Assembly (NCBI GenBank): GCA_030435675.1
Contig: CM059622.1
Location: 8,494,001 to 8,558,000, forward strand
Direction of reading: 5' to 3'
Length of the DNA stretch: 64,000 nt
Source: Steinernema hermaphroditum
Lineage: Eukaryota > Nematoda > Chromadorea > Rhabditida > Steinernematidae
The notes below the pieces were generated by a model, which was not told the DNA's origin, did not search any database, and saw only the letters and a program-made list of their open reading frames with translations. Each line of letters begins with the position of its first letter. Position 1 is the stretch's first letter. The position numbers and the translations under genes were made by a program. Shown here in pieces: positions 1 through 10,579 of the stretch.

Positions 1-1024
1 CTCGTCGCGGAGACAACTCGTCGCGGAGACAACTCGTCGCGGAGACAACTCGTCGCGGAGACAACTCGTCGCGGAGACAACTCGTCGCGGAGACAACTCG
101 TCGCGGAGACAACTCGTCGCGGAGACAACTCGTCGCGGAGACAACTCGTCGCGGAGACAACTCGTCGCGGAGACAACTCGTCGCGGAGACAACTCGCCGC
201 GGAGACAACTCGTCGCGGAGACAACTCGTCGCGGAGACAACTCGTCGCGGAGACAACTCGTCGCGGAGACAACTCGTCGCGGAGACAACTCGTCGCGGAG
301 ACAACTCGTCGCGGAGACAACTCGTCGCGGAGACAACTCGCCGCGGAGACAACTCGCCGCGGAGACAACTCGCCGCGGAGACAACTCGCCGCGGAGACAA
401 CTCGCCGCGGAGACAACTCGCCGCGGAGACAACTCGCCGCGGAGACAACTCGCCGCGGAGACAACTCGCCGCGGAGACAACTCGCCGCGGAGACAACTCG
501 CCGCGGAGACAACTCGCCGCGGAGACAACTCGCCGCGGAGACAACTCGCCGCGGAGACAACTCGCCGCGGAGACAACTCGCCGCGGAGACAACTCGCCGC
601 GGAGACAACTCGCCGCGGAGACAACTCGCCGCGGAGACAACTCGCCGCGGAGACAACTCGCCGCGGAGACAACTCGCCGCGGAGACAACTCGCCGCGGAG
701 ACAACTCGCCGCGGAGACAACTCGCCGCGGAGACAACTCGCCGCGGAGACAACTCGCCGCGGAGACAACTCGCCGCGGAGACAACTCGCCGCGGAGACAA
801 CTCGCCGCGGAGACAACTCGCCGCGGAGACAACTCGCCGCGGAGACAACTCGCCGCGGAGACAACTCGCCGCGGAGACAACTCGCCGCGGAGACAACTCG
901 CCGCGGAGACAACTCGCCGCGGAGACAACTCGCCGCGGAGACAACTCGCCGCGGAGACAACTCGCCGCGGAGACAACTCGCCGCGGAGACAACTCGCCGC
1001 GGAGACAACTCGCCGCGGAGACAA
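1..1024. repeat. 16-bp minisatellite, 64 tandem copies
   Basis: Sixty-four head-to-tail copies of a 16-bp unit (ctcgYcgcggagacaa) run without a break from the first base to 1024. Only one site varies: position 5 of the unit is T in copies 1-12 and 14-21, and C in copy 13 and in copies 22-64. The block-like order of variants suggests expansion by local amplification of homogeneous segments. The array probably continues to the left of the window. No ORF or telomere-type hexamer is present. Confidence 0.97.
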
Positions 1025-2660
1025 CGGAATAAAGGCTTCAAAGGGTGTGCTGACAATGCAGGTCCTAGAGCTAGGTTTGGGTTTACGCTTGTACGAAAGG
1101 GTGGTGGTTCGGATAAGAAGACGAAGTCGTTGATTGCTGTCGTCGTTGCTCGCTGAGTTGCCACGCGGGACTTGTGTGTTAGCAGTGAAACCTCAAACTT
1201 GGGTAATTAAACCTTTATTACAAGATTCACGAAATTACACGATACAATACACGAATAATACAATTATGATTACATGGAATAGACACAAATCAAATGGGCT
1301 CCGGCCCGACCTTCTTCGGTTCTTCTGAGTAGACTGAATGGTCGTTTTTAGCCTTCGCAGAGTGCGATTAGAAGGCGGGATCCAGATTCGATGCGATGCT
1401 CTTCTCACATCTGGTTGCGGTTTTTCTGAGTTCCCTCTCAAGAGGTTCTTCACAGGATTATCCGCTTGGGTCATCTTGATAGTCCTGTCTGCCCAACCGC
1501 TACGGTCGTCTGCAAGGATCGCGGCGGGACCCAATCATCCGACTAACTAGATATATCAGATGTCCGTACATAACGCCCGTTTGGGTCGATTTGCAATCGC
1601 GTTCGGCGATAGGGCGAGCCCTGTTGTCGTGATGGCTTCGGCGAACCCCGGCTTGGCTAAGACCACAAGGCTGTATTCAGTTATCCCCGCGGCGAGTTGA
1701 CCCTGCCGCGAGTTGTCCCCCACGGCGAGTTGTCATGTACCGCCAAGTCTTGTGTCATGCGGGAGGCCACTGAGGACTTCTTCGGGACATCACTTCTTCC
1801 AAAGGCTGTCAGAAACAGCGCCGAACTCTGGCAACCTTTTTACTTACCGAAATCGACTCTCGCGGCAAAACAAAGCGATAAAAGCGGTCAAGTTGCCAGC
1901 GCACGGCTCGAGTCCCAAAAATTGGCTAAATCAGGGAGTTCCTTCCAAGAACCATCGGAGTCCCCCACTCATCCCCTATATATATATAAACGTTGGTCTG
2001 TGTGTCTGTGCGTTTTTCCGTGCGCTGTTGTAGTGAATCCTGCTGCCTAGTGAATCTTGCTGCCACGGCTGTGTTTCTTGAATTTGCTAGATAGAAACTG
2101 GATCAAAATGAGTTCCATTGTGGCAGAAGAGGCAGGTGGACAAGTTGGGTAGTGATCGTGCAGAGCGACACTTGAATTTGCTGGACAGAAATGATTCCGA
2201 TGATTTCTTTCCGATTAGTGATTCCGATCGAGTTCGAAATCCAAACGAGTCCGAATCCGGACTGGATGCCCAAAAACCCATCGAGTCTCGAGTCTTCGGA
2301 CTCGTCGGCATCACTGGTGCAGATCACAGATCAGACCAGATGGGTCAATGGGTTAATCATTAATGCTCGGAAGCTAAAATTCATGAAAAGCTATTCCGGC
2401 GTCCCACATACTTCATTTTGTTCACTTTGGACCAGTATGACCATGTCTATAATGTCTAGTCCTGTTTACGATTAAATGCAAGCACGAAAATGATCAGAAA
2501 TATAAGGGCAGCAAATTGGTCTGGGGAGGAAGCAGATTGTCTGAATGGTTCCGCCACGAATACCCTGAGGGCAGCAAGATTCACTGAATTGTAAGATTGT
2601 AAGAGTAGGACGCAGTAGTATTCACTACCACAGCGCACGGGGAAAACACCCAAACAAAAT
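1025..2660. other. No gene recognised; unique/low-complexity sequence
   Basis: Only short ORFs with no recognisable similarity. It contains the inverted minisatellite units at 1687-1734, a short TA run near 1977-1989, and one patch (about 2220-2305) of the degenerate 'gagtccgagtcc' repeat that recurs near 3770 and 5100. I see no splice-consistent coding region. Confidence 0.5.
1687..1734 (-). repeat. Three degenerate 16-bp minisatellite units in inverted orientation
   Basis: Three consecutive 16-bp units (1687-1702, 1703-1718, 1719-1734) match the reverse complement of the array unit at 1-1024 (rotated form ccgcggcgagttgtct) with a few substitutions each. The 660 bp between array and these units carries no recognisable gene. 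Confidence 0.8.
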
Positions 2661-2662
2661 AA

Positions 2663-2730
2663 GGACCCCGAGGGGAACCGAACCCGAGACCGCCCGCTTA
2701 CAAACGGAGAGCGTTCGCAATGGGCCACAC
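2663..2730 (-). repeat. tRNA-like (SINE-type) fragment
   Basis: Read on the minus strand this carries a box B-like motif (GGTTCGGTTCC) in a plausible T-arm, a box A-like stretch (TGGCCCATTGCG) and a hairpin with a TTTGTAA-like loop. The 5' side does not pair with the 3' side to form an acceptor stem, so this is a tRNA-derived repeat rather than a functional tRNA. It abuts the left arm of the inverted repeat beginning near 2761. Confidence 0.35.
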
Positions 2731-2760
2731 AGACAGCTGACATTGTAGCAACGTCCACTA

Positions 2761-3620
2761 TCGTCGGATTAAAAAACTGCTGACATTTTTCGATTTGGTC
2801 CCACAACGCTTTTTTTGCGCGCGCCACGCCATCTTCGTGTGTGGTACTGCATTTTACAATGGGAGATGCAAATTGTCTGCATGTTTGGACACTTTTGACG
2901 GGGATGTCACACGAATCTCAAAATTCTAGAAGGAAATCAGTATTGCCTGGTTAATTGCGAGTCGATTGAGCCCAAAATTGTCGAAATTGAACGCGTGCAC
3001 AAGAAGTTATTCACATTTTCATCGCCAGATGCCGCGATATCAATGCACAAACCATGGTTTTGCGGTGTTTCGCGGTTTCTTTTGGAGTTTTCCCCGGTAC
3101 AGAACATCTTTATCGGATTGAGATCACAGTAGTATAGCGGAAGTTACGACAGTTCCACTCCTAACCCCCTATTCCCCTCGTCGACGAACCGTGATATGAA
3201 AGAATCTCGTGCCAAAATAGTTCCCCAAATTTCTCGATCAGGACAGTTCTCGACTCGTCCTGTGTAGCCCTAACCCATATTTCTGCGAAAACTCCAAAAG
3301 AAACCGGCGTAACACCACAAAACCACGGTTTGTGCATTGATATCGCGGCATCTGGCGATGAAAATGTGAATAACTTCTTGTGCACGCGTTCAATTTCGAC
3401 AATTTTAGGCTCAATCGACTCGCAATTAACCAGGCAATACTGATTTGCTTCTAGAATTTTGAGATTCGTGTGACATCCCCGTCAAAAGTGTCCAAACATG
3501 CAGACAATTTGCATCTCCCATTGTAAAATGCAGTACCACACACGAAGATGGCGTGGCGCGCGCAAAAAAAAGCGTTGTGGGACCAAATCGAAAAATGTCA
3601 GCAATTTTCTAATCCGACTA
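2761..3620. repeat. Inverted repeat (fold-back), arms about 330 bp
   Basis: Left arm about 2761-3093 is the near-exact reverse complement of right arm about 3285-3620; shared stretches include ccatcttcgtgtg / cacacgaagatgg and the block around 'gccgcgatatcaatgcacaaacca'. The loop is about 190 bp. No transposase ORF lies inside, so this looks like a non-autonomous fold-back/MITE-type element. No clear target-site duplication was found. Confidence 0.85.
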
Positions 3621-3718
3621 TATGTCTCTGGCGATGCTAGGCTTTGAGTTTTTTTTGCAGTTTCTGAGTGATTTTTTTGCCTATTTTGTAACCAGCAGAT
3701 TCTGTCGGTTCGAGTTTT

Positions 3719-4945
3719 CTAAAACTTTACAGTTTTAGGCCCCAACTTCAGCCCAGTGATCCTAAACGAGTCCGAAATCAAAACGAGTCCGAGTCCGGAA
3801 AACGAAAAACCAGAAAGGAAACTAGCGTTCATTGTCAAGAACGTCCGAATTCGAATGGTTTCTTCCGACGCTCGACTACGACGACCTGAGGAAAGAATAG
3901 TTGATATCGAAAAGGTCCTCTCGGACATTGCGTTGCTGGCTGGGACAGCGAGGAATTTCAATGCCAGTTCGCGGAGTTTAGGCAGCTTGATAGCCTGCAA
4001 ATTACAGTGAATGTTACGCTTTCATGATCATATCTACCTGCTGCTGCGAACTCCAAAATGCCAGTGGACCAGTATGCTTAGTTCGTTCCGTTCGGTAAAT
4101 TTCAAGTTCTTTTCGAAGAACGTCTTCGCTGGACGTTTCCATGGATGCCTGCCGCATATTCATCGGCGCTTCAAACAGACTGCGATAGAAGAACGGCACA
4201 TTTCTTCGGTCTTGTGAAAGCGACTGGTCGTCGACCTCAACCAATTCAATTTCTTCGATAGGACTTCGGGCGATAGAGACAATCATCCGTTCGACTTCTG
4301 CTTCTTCATGGGTGGTGAGGGCAAAATCATAGACAGGATCAAGATATGCACTGATGAGGTAGCGCTCGTCGAATTCGTGGGTGCCGAACTTGAATCGTTT
4401 CTTCAGTTCATGGGATAGAGCCACTGAGACGTCATCCCTCGGAGCTCGCTGTAATGCCCAGTGCAATTCTCAAATCAAGTGATCTAATGAATCTTACCTC
4501 CAAATCCAAAAGTTGGCTTTTTATAAAAGGGAAAACGTGACTGATAGTCACTTCGGATTTTTGTTCCATTTTCTTCGTGAATTCGGTATATGAAGCCATG
4601 ATGCCAAGAACTTTGTTCAAAAAGGCGAAGTCACGCGCTGTCAAGAACTCGCGTTCCAGATAGGCACACACTTCTTATAGGCTATCCCATACTTCTTTAA
4701 GACGCCGGAACACTTGGTAGATATAATTCCACCTATAAAAAGCATGTAAATAGTCATTGTAAAACATATTTCCCTACCTTGTTCGACTCGGTAGAACCAG
4801 TGTGAGGTGGGTTCTCTTCAGTAATTCTTGAACGCAAGTTGAGCTCGATCGAAAATTACGGACGAACTGCAGTATAGCTTCAACACGACTGTTTGCATCC
4901 AACACAGTCGTAACAACCTTCTTGAGTACTAACTGCATAGAATGA
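3719..4945 (-). pseudogene. hAT-family transposase remnant (internal stop)
   Basis: Four spliced blocks on the minus strand encode the C-terminal half of a hAT transposase. By eye the exons are about 4945-4778, 4732-4498, 4448-4038 and 3994-3719, joined by GT-AG introns of 43-49 bp. The last exon carries the hAT C-terminal dimerisation motif (…AVPASNAMSERTFSIS…). Exon 2 reads …FRRLKEVWDSL, then TAA (4675-4677), then EVCAYLER… in the same frame, a nonsense change inside an otherwise continuous domain. The N-terminal BED zinc finger and the catalytic N-terminal half were not found upstream, so the copy is truncated and decayed. hAT enzymes catalyse cut-and-paste transposition. The family call is strong. 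Confidence 0.85.
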
Positions 4946-5094
4946 ATAACGCAGTTGATTCAAAAAGGTTGACCCTTAATATCCAAGGGAGAAAAATGAA
5001 ATTAAAACGGAAAAACCTGCCGAAAACGGGTGGAAGAACACGGAAAATCATGCCGTTGCCGACTCTTCAAACCGAGGAGAAGTGCGTTGGGACT

Positions 5095-5220
5095 CGTTTT
5101 GGACTCGCGAGTCCGGAATCAAAACGAGTCCGGATCAAAACGAGTCCGAGTCCGAGTCCCAAAAACGAGTCCAGATCAAAACGAGTCCGAGTCCGAGTAC
5201 TCGTTTTGGACTCGTTAGGA
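5095..5220. repeat. Degenerate 'acgagtccgagtcc' short-period repeat
   Basis: Repeated units of gagtcc/cgagtcc alternating with 'atcaaaacgagtcc' occupy this stretch in both orientations. Weaker patches of the same vocabulary lie near 2220-2305 and 3770-3805, on both sides of the fold-back element and next to the hAT remnant. Confidence 0.7.
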
Positions 5221-5415
5221 TCACTGCTTCAGCCCTCTGCATGAGTGCCAATCTTGCCGCACGCAGGGCTACTTGGCTTTAGTACCTGGAGGGCGCGAAT
5301 TCGCGCGCAGCCGCGTTTATTCAGCATTTCAGCATAGATGGAAGGAGGACATTCCACTGACACGCAAACATCTTACAGCGCGGCCTCCATCTGCCCGACT
5401 TATTCGTTAATATTC

Positions 5416-5845
5416 TGCATTTCAAAATTACAGTCCATTTTTTTTCGAACTCCACAAAAGCGATCAATCACCGCGCGGCGAGACCGAGAATTCGCTCCAG
5501 CACATTGAAGAAAGGCAAATATTTCGTACGTTCGCTCCTTTCAATGCGCTAGAGCAAATTCTGGGTCCCACCGCGCTGTGATTGATCGCTTTTGTGGAGT
5601 TCGAAAAAAAATGGACTATATCTTCCGAAATCGTTAGGAGCGACCGTAAAATTTTTGAGCACGTCGTTGCGGGACTCAAGGAGATTTAAGATTTCAAAAT
5701 TATTTCGCTTTGCGCTGCAGCGCAATAGTATGCCGAACGTGCGAAATAATTTTGAAATCTTGAAATCTCCTTAAGTCCCGCAACGACGTGCTCAGAAATT
5801 CTACGGTCGCTCCTAACGATTTCGGAAGATAATTTTGAAATGGAG
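5416..5845. repeat. Composite palindrome (two nested inverted repeats)
   Basis: Two hairpins lie side by side: 5433-5474 pairs with 5577-5618 (…tttcgaactccacaaaagcgatca…), and about 5620-5705 pairs with about 5742-5832 (…ttccgaaatcgttaggagcgacc…). Outer ends 'catttcaaaatta' (about 5418) and 'taattttgaaatg' (about 5830) also pair, so the whole reads as one inverted-repeat element with an internal palindrome. No coding capacity. Confidence 0.8.
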
Positions 5846-6212
5846 AATAGCACCTGCGTTTCCCCACGGCTCATTTGTCCCGTAGAGATCGCGAGGAGAT
5901 CCCGAAGGCTCGCGCAAAACACACTTTGTCCGATCATAACGAAATCAGCAGTTCCCCTCCCAGCATATTTTCTTTCGTCTGTGCATGCTCCGACACTCCG
6001 TCCACACAAATTCATTATTCAGAAAACGGAATACTTAATTACAGCGTTTACAGCTCTCAGACACGCCCTTCTTGTCAAAAGTAAACTTCGTTAGTCCTCT
6101 CGAAGCGCAAACATCACACATCCGATGTTAAAGTTTTATACATAAAAGACAGATGGCGTTAACAATAGGCATACCGCTGATGAAAGGAGCAACTGTAGCT
6201 CTCACTAGTCAG

Positions 6213-7040
6213 CTACTCTTCAACATGTGAAATTAGGACAACGGCATTCCTCAATCGTGTGCACTTAATGCGCGATACATGCCTTAGACACGGCAGAATT
6301 TTAGTCGAAAGTGTTCGTATCCTTGAATCCAACGCGTCCCTCCAGTCCTTCTCGGAGCAGAAATACTGCGAACCTTCAGCTTGTGTGGCCTCAAATTGGA
6401 ATAAGTTATGGAATTGACCAGTAGACCAACACACCTGTGTTGTTAGAGCGATCTTCTGATTGCGAGCTGTCGAACTCAGCGTCTTCGGGTGGGTTTTCAT
6501 CAACTGATTATTTTCCACCCACAGCTTTTCCAATACAGTCAGGGCCTTATTGAGATCTTCTACAGTCATCCGGCCTTTCTGATAGTTAGGAATCATGCGG
6601 AATTCGGAAGCGGTTATCGGCCTAACGAGAGAAACTACGGTACTGCTGCTTGCCACCCGAGTCGGAAGATGGACATCATCACTAGCTTCCGGTCTGAGGC
6701 ATTTCGGCTTGTATTCTGCACGTCGAACAAGAGGAGTTTCAATAATTAAGGGGTGCTCGTCAGAGGGCACGTTTTCCTTCTCTTCTGTAGCGAGGTCTTC
6801 GATCGTCCCAAACTTCCTCAGCAATTCGTGGGCATGGTTCCTACAAGCGATGGCCTCGTGCTCATAGCGCTTCATTCTCGTTAGTTCATTTCTTACTAAC
6901 GCTTGGACCTCATCTTCAGCTGAAGAACACGACGGTATTCCAATAAAAAGACTAAAAAGCATACCATCGTTCCCGATCAGTGTTAATTCCTCGAAGATTG
7001 AGCGTAGCGATTCTGCGGACTTCCTCTGTAGGCGAAACAT
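6213..7040 (-). CDS. SKA1: Spindle and kinetochore-associated protein 1 homologue
   Basis: SKA1 binds microtubules in the SKA complex at the outer kinetochore and stabilises chromosome attachment in mitosis. The predicted protein is about 260 residues (human SKA1 is 255). The start was chosen at 7040 because ATG directly follows an acceptor-like ttctcttcccag. One 45-bp intron (6920-6964) is inferred. The N-terminal third is helical and the middle is polar. The C-terminal microtubule-binding (winged-helix) domain is recognisable by the block VRPITASEFRMIPNYQKGRM, closely matching the vertebrate FITCNEFNGVPSYMKSRL motif, and by conserved spacing to the C terminus (…LRHVSRI…). It lies head to head with BLCAP, about 620 bp apart. 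Identification rests on remembered family sequence; the C-terminal domain match is good. Confidence 0.82.
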   Translation of the reverse strand: MFRLQRKSAESLRSIFEELTLIGNDGMLFSLFIGIPSCSSAEDEVQALVRNELTRMKRYEHEAIACRNHAHELLRKFGTIEDLATEEKENVPSDEHPLIIETPLVRRAEYKPKCLRPEASDDVHLPTRVASSSTVVSLVRPITASEFRMIPNYQKGRMTVEDLNKALTVLEKLWVENNQLMKTHPKTLSSTARNQKIALTTQVCWSTGQFHNLFQFEATQAEGSQYFCSEKDWRDALDSRIRTLSTKILPCLRHVSRIKCTRLRNAVVLISHVEE

Positions 7041-7661
7041 CTGGGAAGAGAACTGCAATGTGCACAAGAAGATCGACAACAACCGACTGCACGCGCACGA
7101 TGCAGACAAGGAAAGAGAAGGAGACAGACGGATTCCGATAGCACGAGACGTCTAGTCTCTTCCAATTCTCTGTCTTCGCGCCAAACAGCCGCGCCAAAGA
7201 GAGAAGCGCTTTTATACCTCGGACGTTCGACTTACTTCTCGGTTTTCGCATTTTGACGAAAAACGAGGGAATTCCTTTTGGAGTCCGCTGGCTTCGTGCA
7301 GGTCTGCACGTCACAGGTGACTCAAAGTGCTTTTTCCCGTATTTCCTTTGAATGGGTGATTCAGATCTTGTGCAAATGAACTTTCGCGCTTTTCAAGCCT
7401 ACTTCGGCACCCAATGTTCTTTGCAACATCCGAAATCGTGGAAATTGTTGCTTTTTTTCTCATATATCGTAAATACGAGTATGCTTTCTCCCTTTTTTCT
7501 GTTGAACTGCAATAAGTATGTGTCAGAGTCGTTTACACACGCTCCGTTTACCCTGATTTTTACCGTTTACAACGTTCGGTTCATTTTTTTGTCGAACTCA
7601 TTGTTCGTGTTTTCATTCATTTGCTTCTGAGAATCTACTTAAGTATCAACATAATTTCAGT
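7041..7661. promoter_or_regulatory. Divergent intergenic region between SKA1 and BLCAP
   Basis: About 620 bp separate the two divergently read starts. It must hold both promoters and 5' leaders. No coding exon is recognised. An acceptor-like aacataatttcag lies immediately before the BLCAP ATG, marking the end of a leader intron or a trans-splice site. Confidence 0.45.
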
Positions 7662-7990
7662 ATGTATTGCCTACAATGGCTTCTCCCAGTTCTGCTTATA
7701 CCCAAACATTTCTGGAATCCCTGCTACTTACCTGACCAAACCCTCATACTATGGACGTGGGTGGCAACATTCTTTATTGATCGGCGGTAAGCTTTGTTTT
7801 TTGGCCTCGCTGCGATAATTCATACCGTTCCAGACCTTGTTATGTTTGCTCGTTCCTCTTTATCGTGGCAGTGCTTGTCATGTACTGCAACGATGGCGAC
7901 TCTTTCCCCTTCTGGCCTTCTTGTGAGACTGTTTTTAACGGCGAAATGTGCAGATACGTTCTGGAAGAACTCGGTCATCCATTCCGATAA
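7662..7990 (+). CDS. BLCAP: Bladder cancer-associated protein (BLCAP/BC10) homologue
   Basis: Small membrane protein of unknown molecular function, conserved across animals and linked to growth control in mammals. Two exons (7662-7786 and 7834-7990) joined by a 47-bp GT-AG intron encode 93 residues; human BLCAP has 87. The first 15 residues, MYCLQWLLPVLLIPK, match the invariant start of the family, and the second exon opens with RPCYVC, aligning with the family's ERKPCTIC after the first transmembrane segment. Two hydrophobic segments are visible (about residues 5-15/25-38 and 47-60). The ATG follows ataatttcag|t, an acceptor that suggests trans-splicing or a leader intron. It is convergent with AATF downstream. 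Its coding frame is not the longest open frame in the second exon, so simple ORF calling would miss it. Confidence 0.9.
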
Positions 7991-8242
7991 CTCTCAACTG
8001 ATCTATGCCCCTCTTTCGAAATACGGGATTTCTGTTTTCCTCGCGCCGATTGTCGGCGCCTCCCATGCTCACCACACCTGCTGTCCTGTGATATGCCGCC
8101 ATTTGTTTAACATCCTTGTTGTTTCAACCCTCCGTTTATACCATTGTACATACGCGTCGCACCCATAATTTCCTAATAATAGAGTGATTCTAAACTCTTT
8201 TTCAACGATCAACAACATAACAATCAAAAACAAGTCGACAGG

Positions 8243-9543
8243 TTAAACAAATAGTGACTTAAACAATTCATTACGCTTTTCATGGCTCCAGGGGATAGAT
8301 TCGGGCATCGCTGGGTGGAAGTTCACCAACTTGGGTATAGACACATAACGTATCTTGCGTCCTTTGGAAGCTTTCGTGTCGACAACGCGTTTCTTGGAGC
8401 GTTTTTCACGCAAGTTCTGGAGCTCCAGCCATTGCCTGCTCATCTCGATGGGATCGGACGTTTGTGCGGACTTCTTTTCGATCAGTTCCTTCAGCAAGTT
8501 TTGATAGAAGTCGTCGTCGTCGAACAGTTCGACGTCGTGCGTGGCCTCAGAATCGGTCATGCCGATGCGTTCGATATCCGATCGTTTCATCTGTGTCCTT
8601 CGAATGAGGCGGTTCTTGTCAGCCAAAATCTTCTGAATCTGGGACAGAACGGACAAGTCGAAGACTGAGAAATCCTTCTTCGCGTTTTTGATACTTGCAG
8701 CTCCCGAAAGCCGTGCACGTTCGTCCCACTTCTTCAGTGTTGCATTTCTGAAATTCTCTATTTGTCACGAGAACCAACAAAGTTCACCCTGCCTGAACGT
8801 TTCAAAGCGTTTGTCGCGTTTGGAAAGCAATTTCGATAGCTGCAACCTTGTTGAACGACCAGAATTCTTCTTTCTCATATCGACCGCAGTTCTGAAAAAC
8901 GCCACTGGAATACCACGCCACCTAACGCTCCTTACTCGGCTTCCTCTTCTTCTTCCTCCACCACCTCTTCCTCGTTTTCTTCTTCTTCCCCAGAGTCCTC
9001 ATCCACATATTCTTTATCGTCAACGGTGTCGTCTTCATCGACGAGATCTCCATCTCCCTCTTCTTCTTCCTTTTCATCTTCTGAACTTTCGATCTCTTCA
9101 TCATCAGAATCGTGACCTTCTGATTTTCCGTTCAGAATCGCCTTGGTCTGGGAAGATCCCGACAGCAAGAATTGTTCTGCTTCCAGCAAGCTCTCCACCA
9201 TTTTGACTGCATTTCGCCGAACTGAAACACGCACTATATGGCTTTTACACAACAGTAACCACACTTTTGTTGTAGCTTTGCTTCGTCGTTTCGTCAGCCT
9301 TAGCCAACAGTTCTTTCGCTTTCTTATCCCTCGGAAGCTGATTGAAGGCTCGAATTGCGGAGTGCAGCTTGATCTGGAGATGCATGAGTTGGTCCCACTG
9401 AGCCAGCTGTCGCTTCACAGACTCTCCTAGATAAATGAAACGAGAACACGTGCCTTCCTAACGTCACTCAAATTACCTTTCTTCACATCGCCGGACACAT
9501 CCAACTTCGAAAGGACGTCCTCAACATTAAGCTCCGACGACAT
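8243..9543 (-). CDS. AATF: AATF/Bfr2 (Traube) ribosome-biogenesis protein
   Basis: AATF (yeast Bfr2) is a nucleolar protein of the small-subunit processome (ANN complex) needed for 40S assembly; in mammals it also acts in transcription and apoptosis control. Exons on the minus strand: MSSELNVEDVLSKLDVSGD start (9543), a segment WDQLMHLQIKLHSAIRAFNQL matching the AATF leucine-zipper domain, a very acidic stretch (about 9130-8932, mostly E/D), a basic linker (…LSKRDKRFETFRQ), then the TRAUB domain with RNATLKKWDERAR, ILADKNRLIRRTQMKRSD, LFDDDDFYQNLLKELIEKK and KASKGRKIRYV, all characteristic. One intron is only 30 bp (8758-8787). In human AATF the main acidic region precedes the leucine zipper, whereas here the acidic tract follows it. 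Divergent from SEC61B. Confidence 0.93.
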
Positions 9544-9895
9544 CTGAAATTCTGGCTCTAGAAGCACTGGAACGAGAGGGAATAAACAGGAAAGTGTGCC
9601 AAAATGACGGCAGAAATCAAGAAGGTAGTGTTCTGCCACACGAAAGGAGAATTACTATGTGGGTGGCAGAGAGAAATATGTCCGGAAATATGGCCGAATC
9701 TGCGACGGTACGGAGTTTACCGGAGACGCTCGGATCCCTGAATGAGGACGTTGCAGTCTGCGAGACGCGGGCGTTGCGTCGTCGCGATTTCGTTGACCAG
9801 AGCCGCGGCGTACAATCGGTTATATCGCGTCTCCACTCGTTTCCGACCATTTGTTCTTGCTCTTCCTCAAGAAAGCCATCGCTCCGCATTCCATA
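9544..9895. promoter_or_regulatory. Bidirectional promoter region, AATF / SEC61B
   Basis: About 350 bp separate the divergent start codons of AATF (-) and SEC61B (+). No TATA box stands out. Two housekeeping genes sharing a short intergenic region implies common control, but this is inferred from arrangement alone. Confidence 0.45.
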
Positions 9896-10322
9896 ATGGT
9901 GAGTTCTCTTCCAGCACTTGTCGTCTTTTGGAGTGCACTCTTTTATTCAGAGTCTCTCGTTCCTTATTCGCTTTATGGCACATTTGACTAAGTGATATCT
10001 TTGTTTAGTCTGACACTGGACGCAGTCCTGGACGTTCCACCCGCTCTGGCACCGCTGGAACCGCCGTTCGCCAACGGTAAGCCAACGTGAACTGAAGTAG
10101 CGTAGTTATAAAATCCATTTCAGCCGTGGTGCTGGTGCCGCTTCTTCTGGAGCTGGCCGCGCTCGTGCTGGTGGAGTGAACAACGGTGGGCTCTGGCGCT
10201 TCTACACCGAGGATTCGACTGGCCTTAAGATCGGACCCGTTCCTGTGCTTGTCATGAGCCTCTCTTTCATCGCTGCAGTGTTTGTTTTGCATATCTGGGG
10301 CAAGTACACCAGATCTCATTAA
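9896..10322 (+). CDS. SEC61B: Sec61 translocon beta subunit
   Basis: Tail-anchored subunit of the ER protein-conducting channel Sec61. Three exons (9896-9898, 10009-10076, 10124-10322) encode 89 residues; the first exon contributes only the ATG before gtgagt. The protein has the usual Ser/Gly/Arg-rich cytosolic N terminus (…[14 protein letters not shown]…), the conserved [20 protein letters not shown] block just before the membrane, and a single C-terminal transmembrane helix ending …[10 protein letters not shown]. Length and order match the family exactly. It is divergent from AATF and is followed by repeat-derived DNA. Confidence 0.97.
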
Positions 10323-10579
10323 GATGTTTATTGTTCCATTTGTGAAACCTTCGAGATGACGTTCGCGTTGTGGATTTTATTTATTTAATTCATGTACACA
10401 AGACACTATAAAGCGGCTTAGGAGAACCGTCCATACAGTGTTCGCATGGAAGACTTTCAGGATTTTCGTGATGCGACCAAGGCTACTCTCGTCTCGCCAC
10501 TCTCGGTCATTTGTCGAGAGGCCAAAAAACCCCCAGGAGGCTGAGAGTCGAGAGTGTACACAGCCCTGGTGGTTATACT

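Noticed and set aside
1..1024. Telomere or CRISPR-like array
   Set aside because: Unit is 16 bp with no spacers and no TTAGGC-type hexamer; it is a minisatellite.
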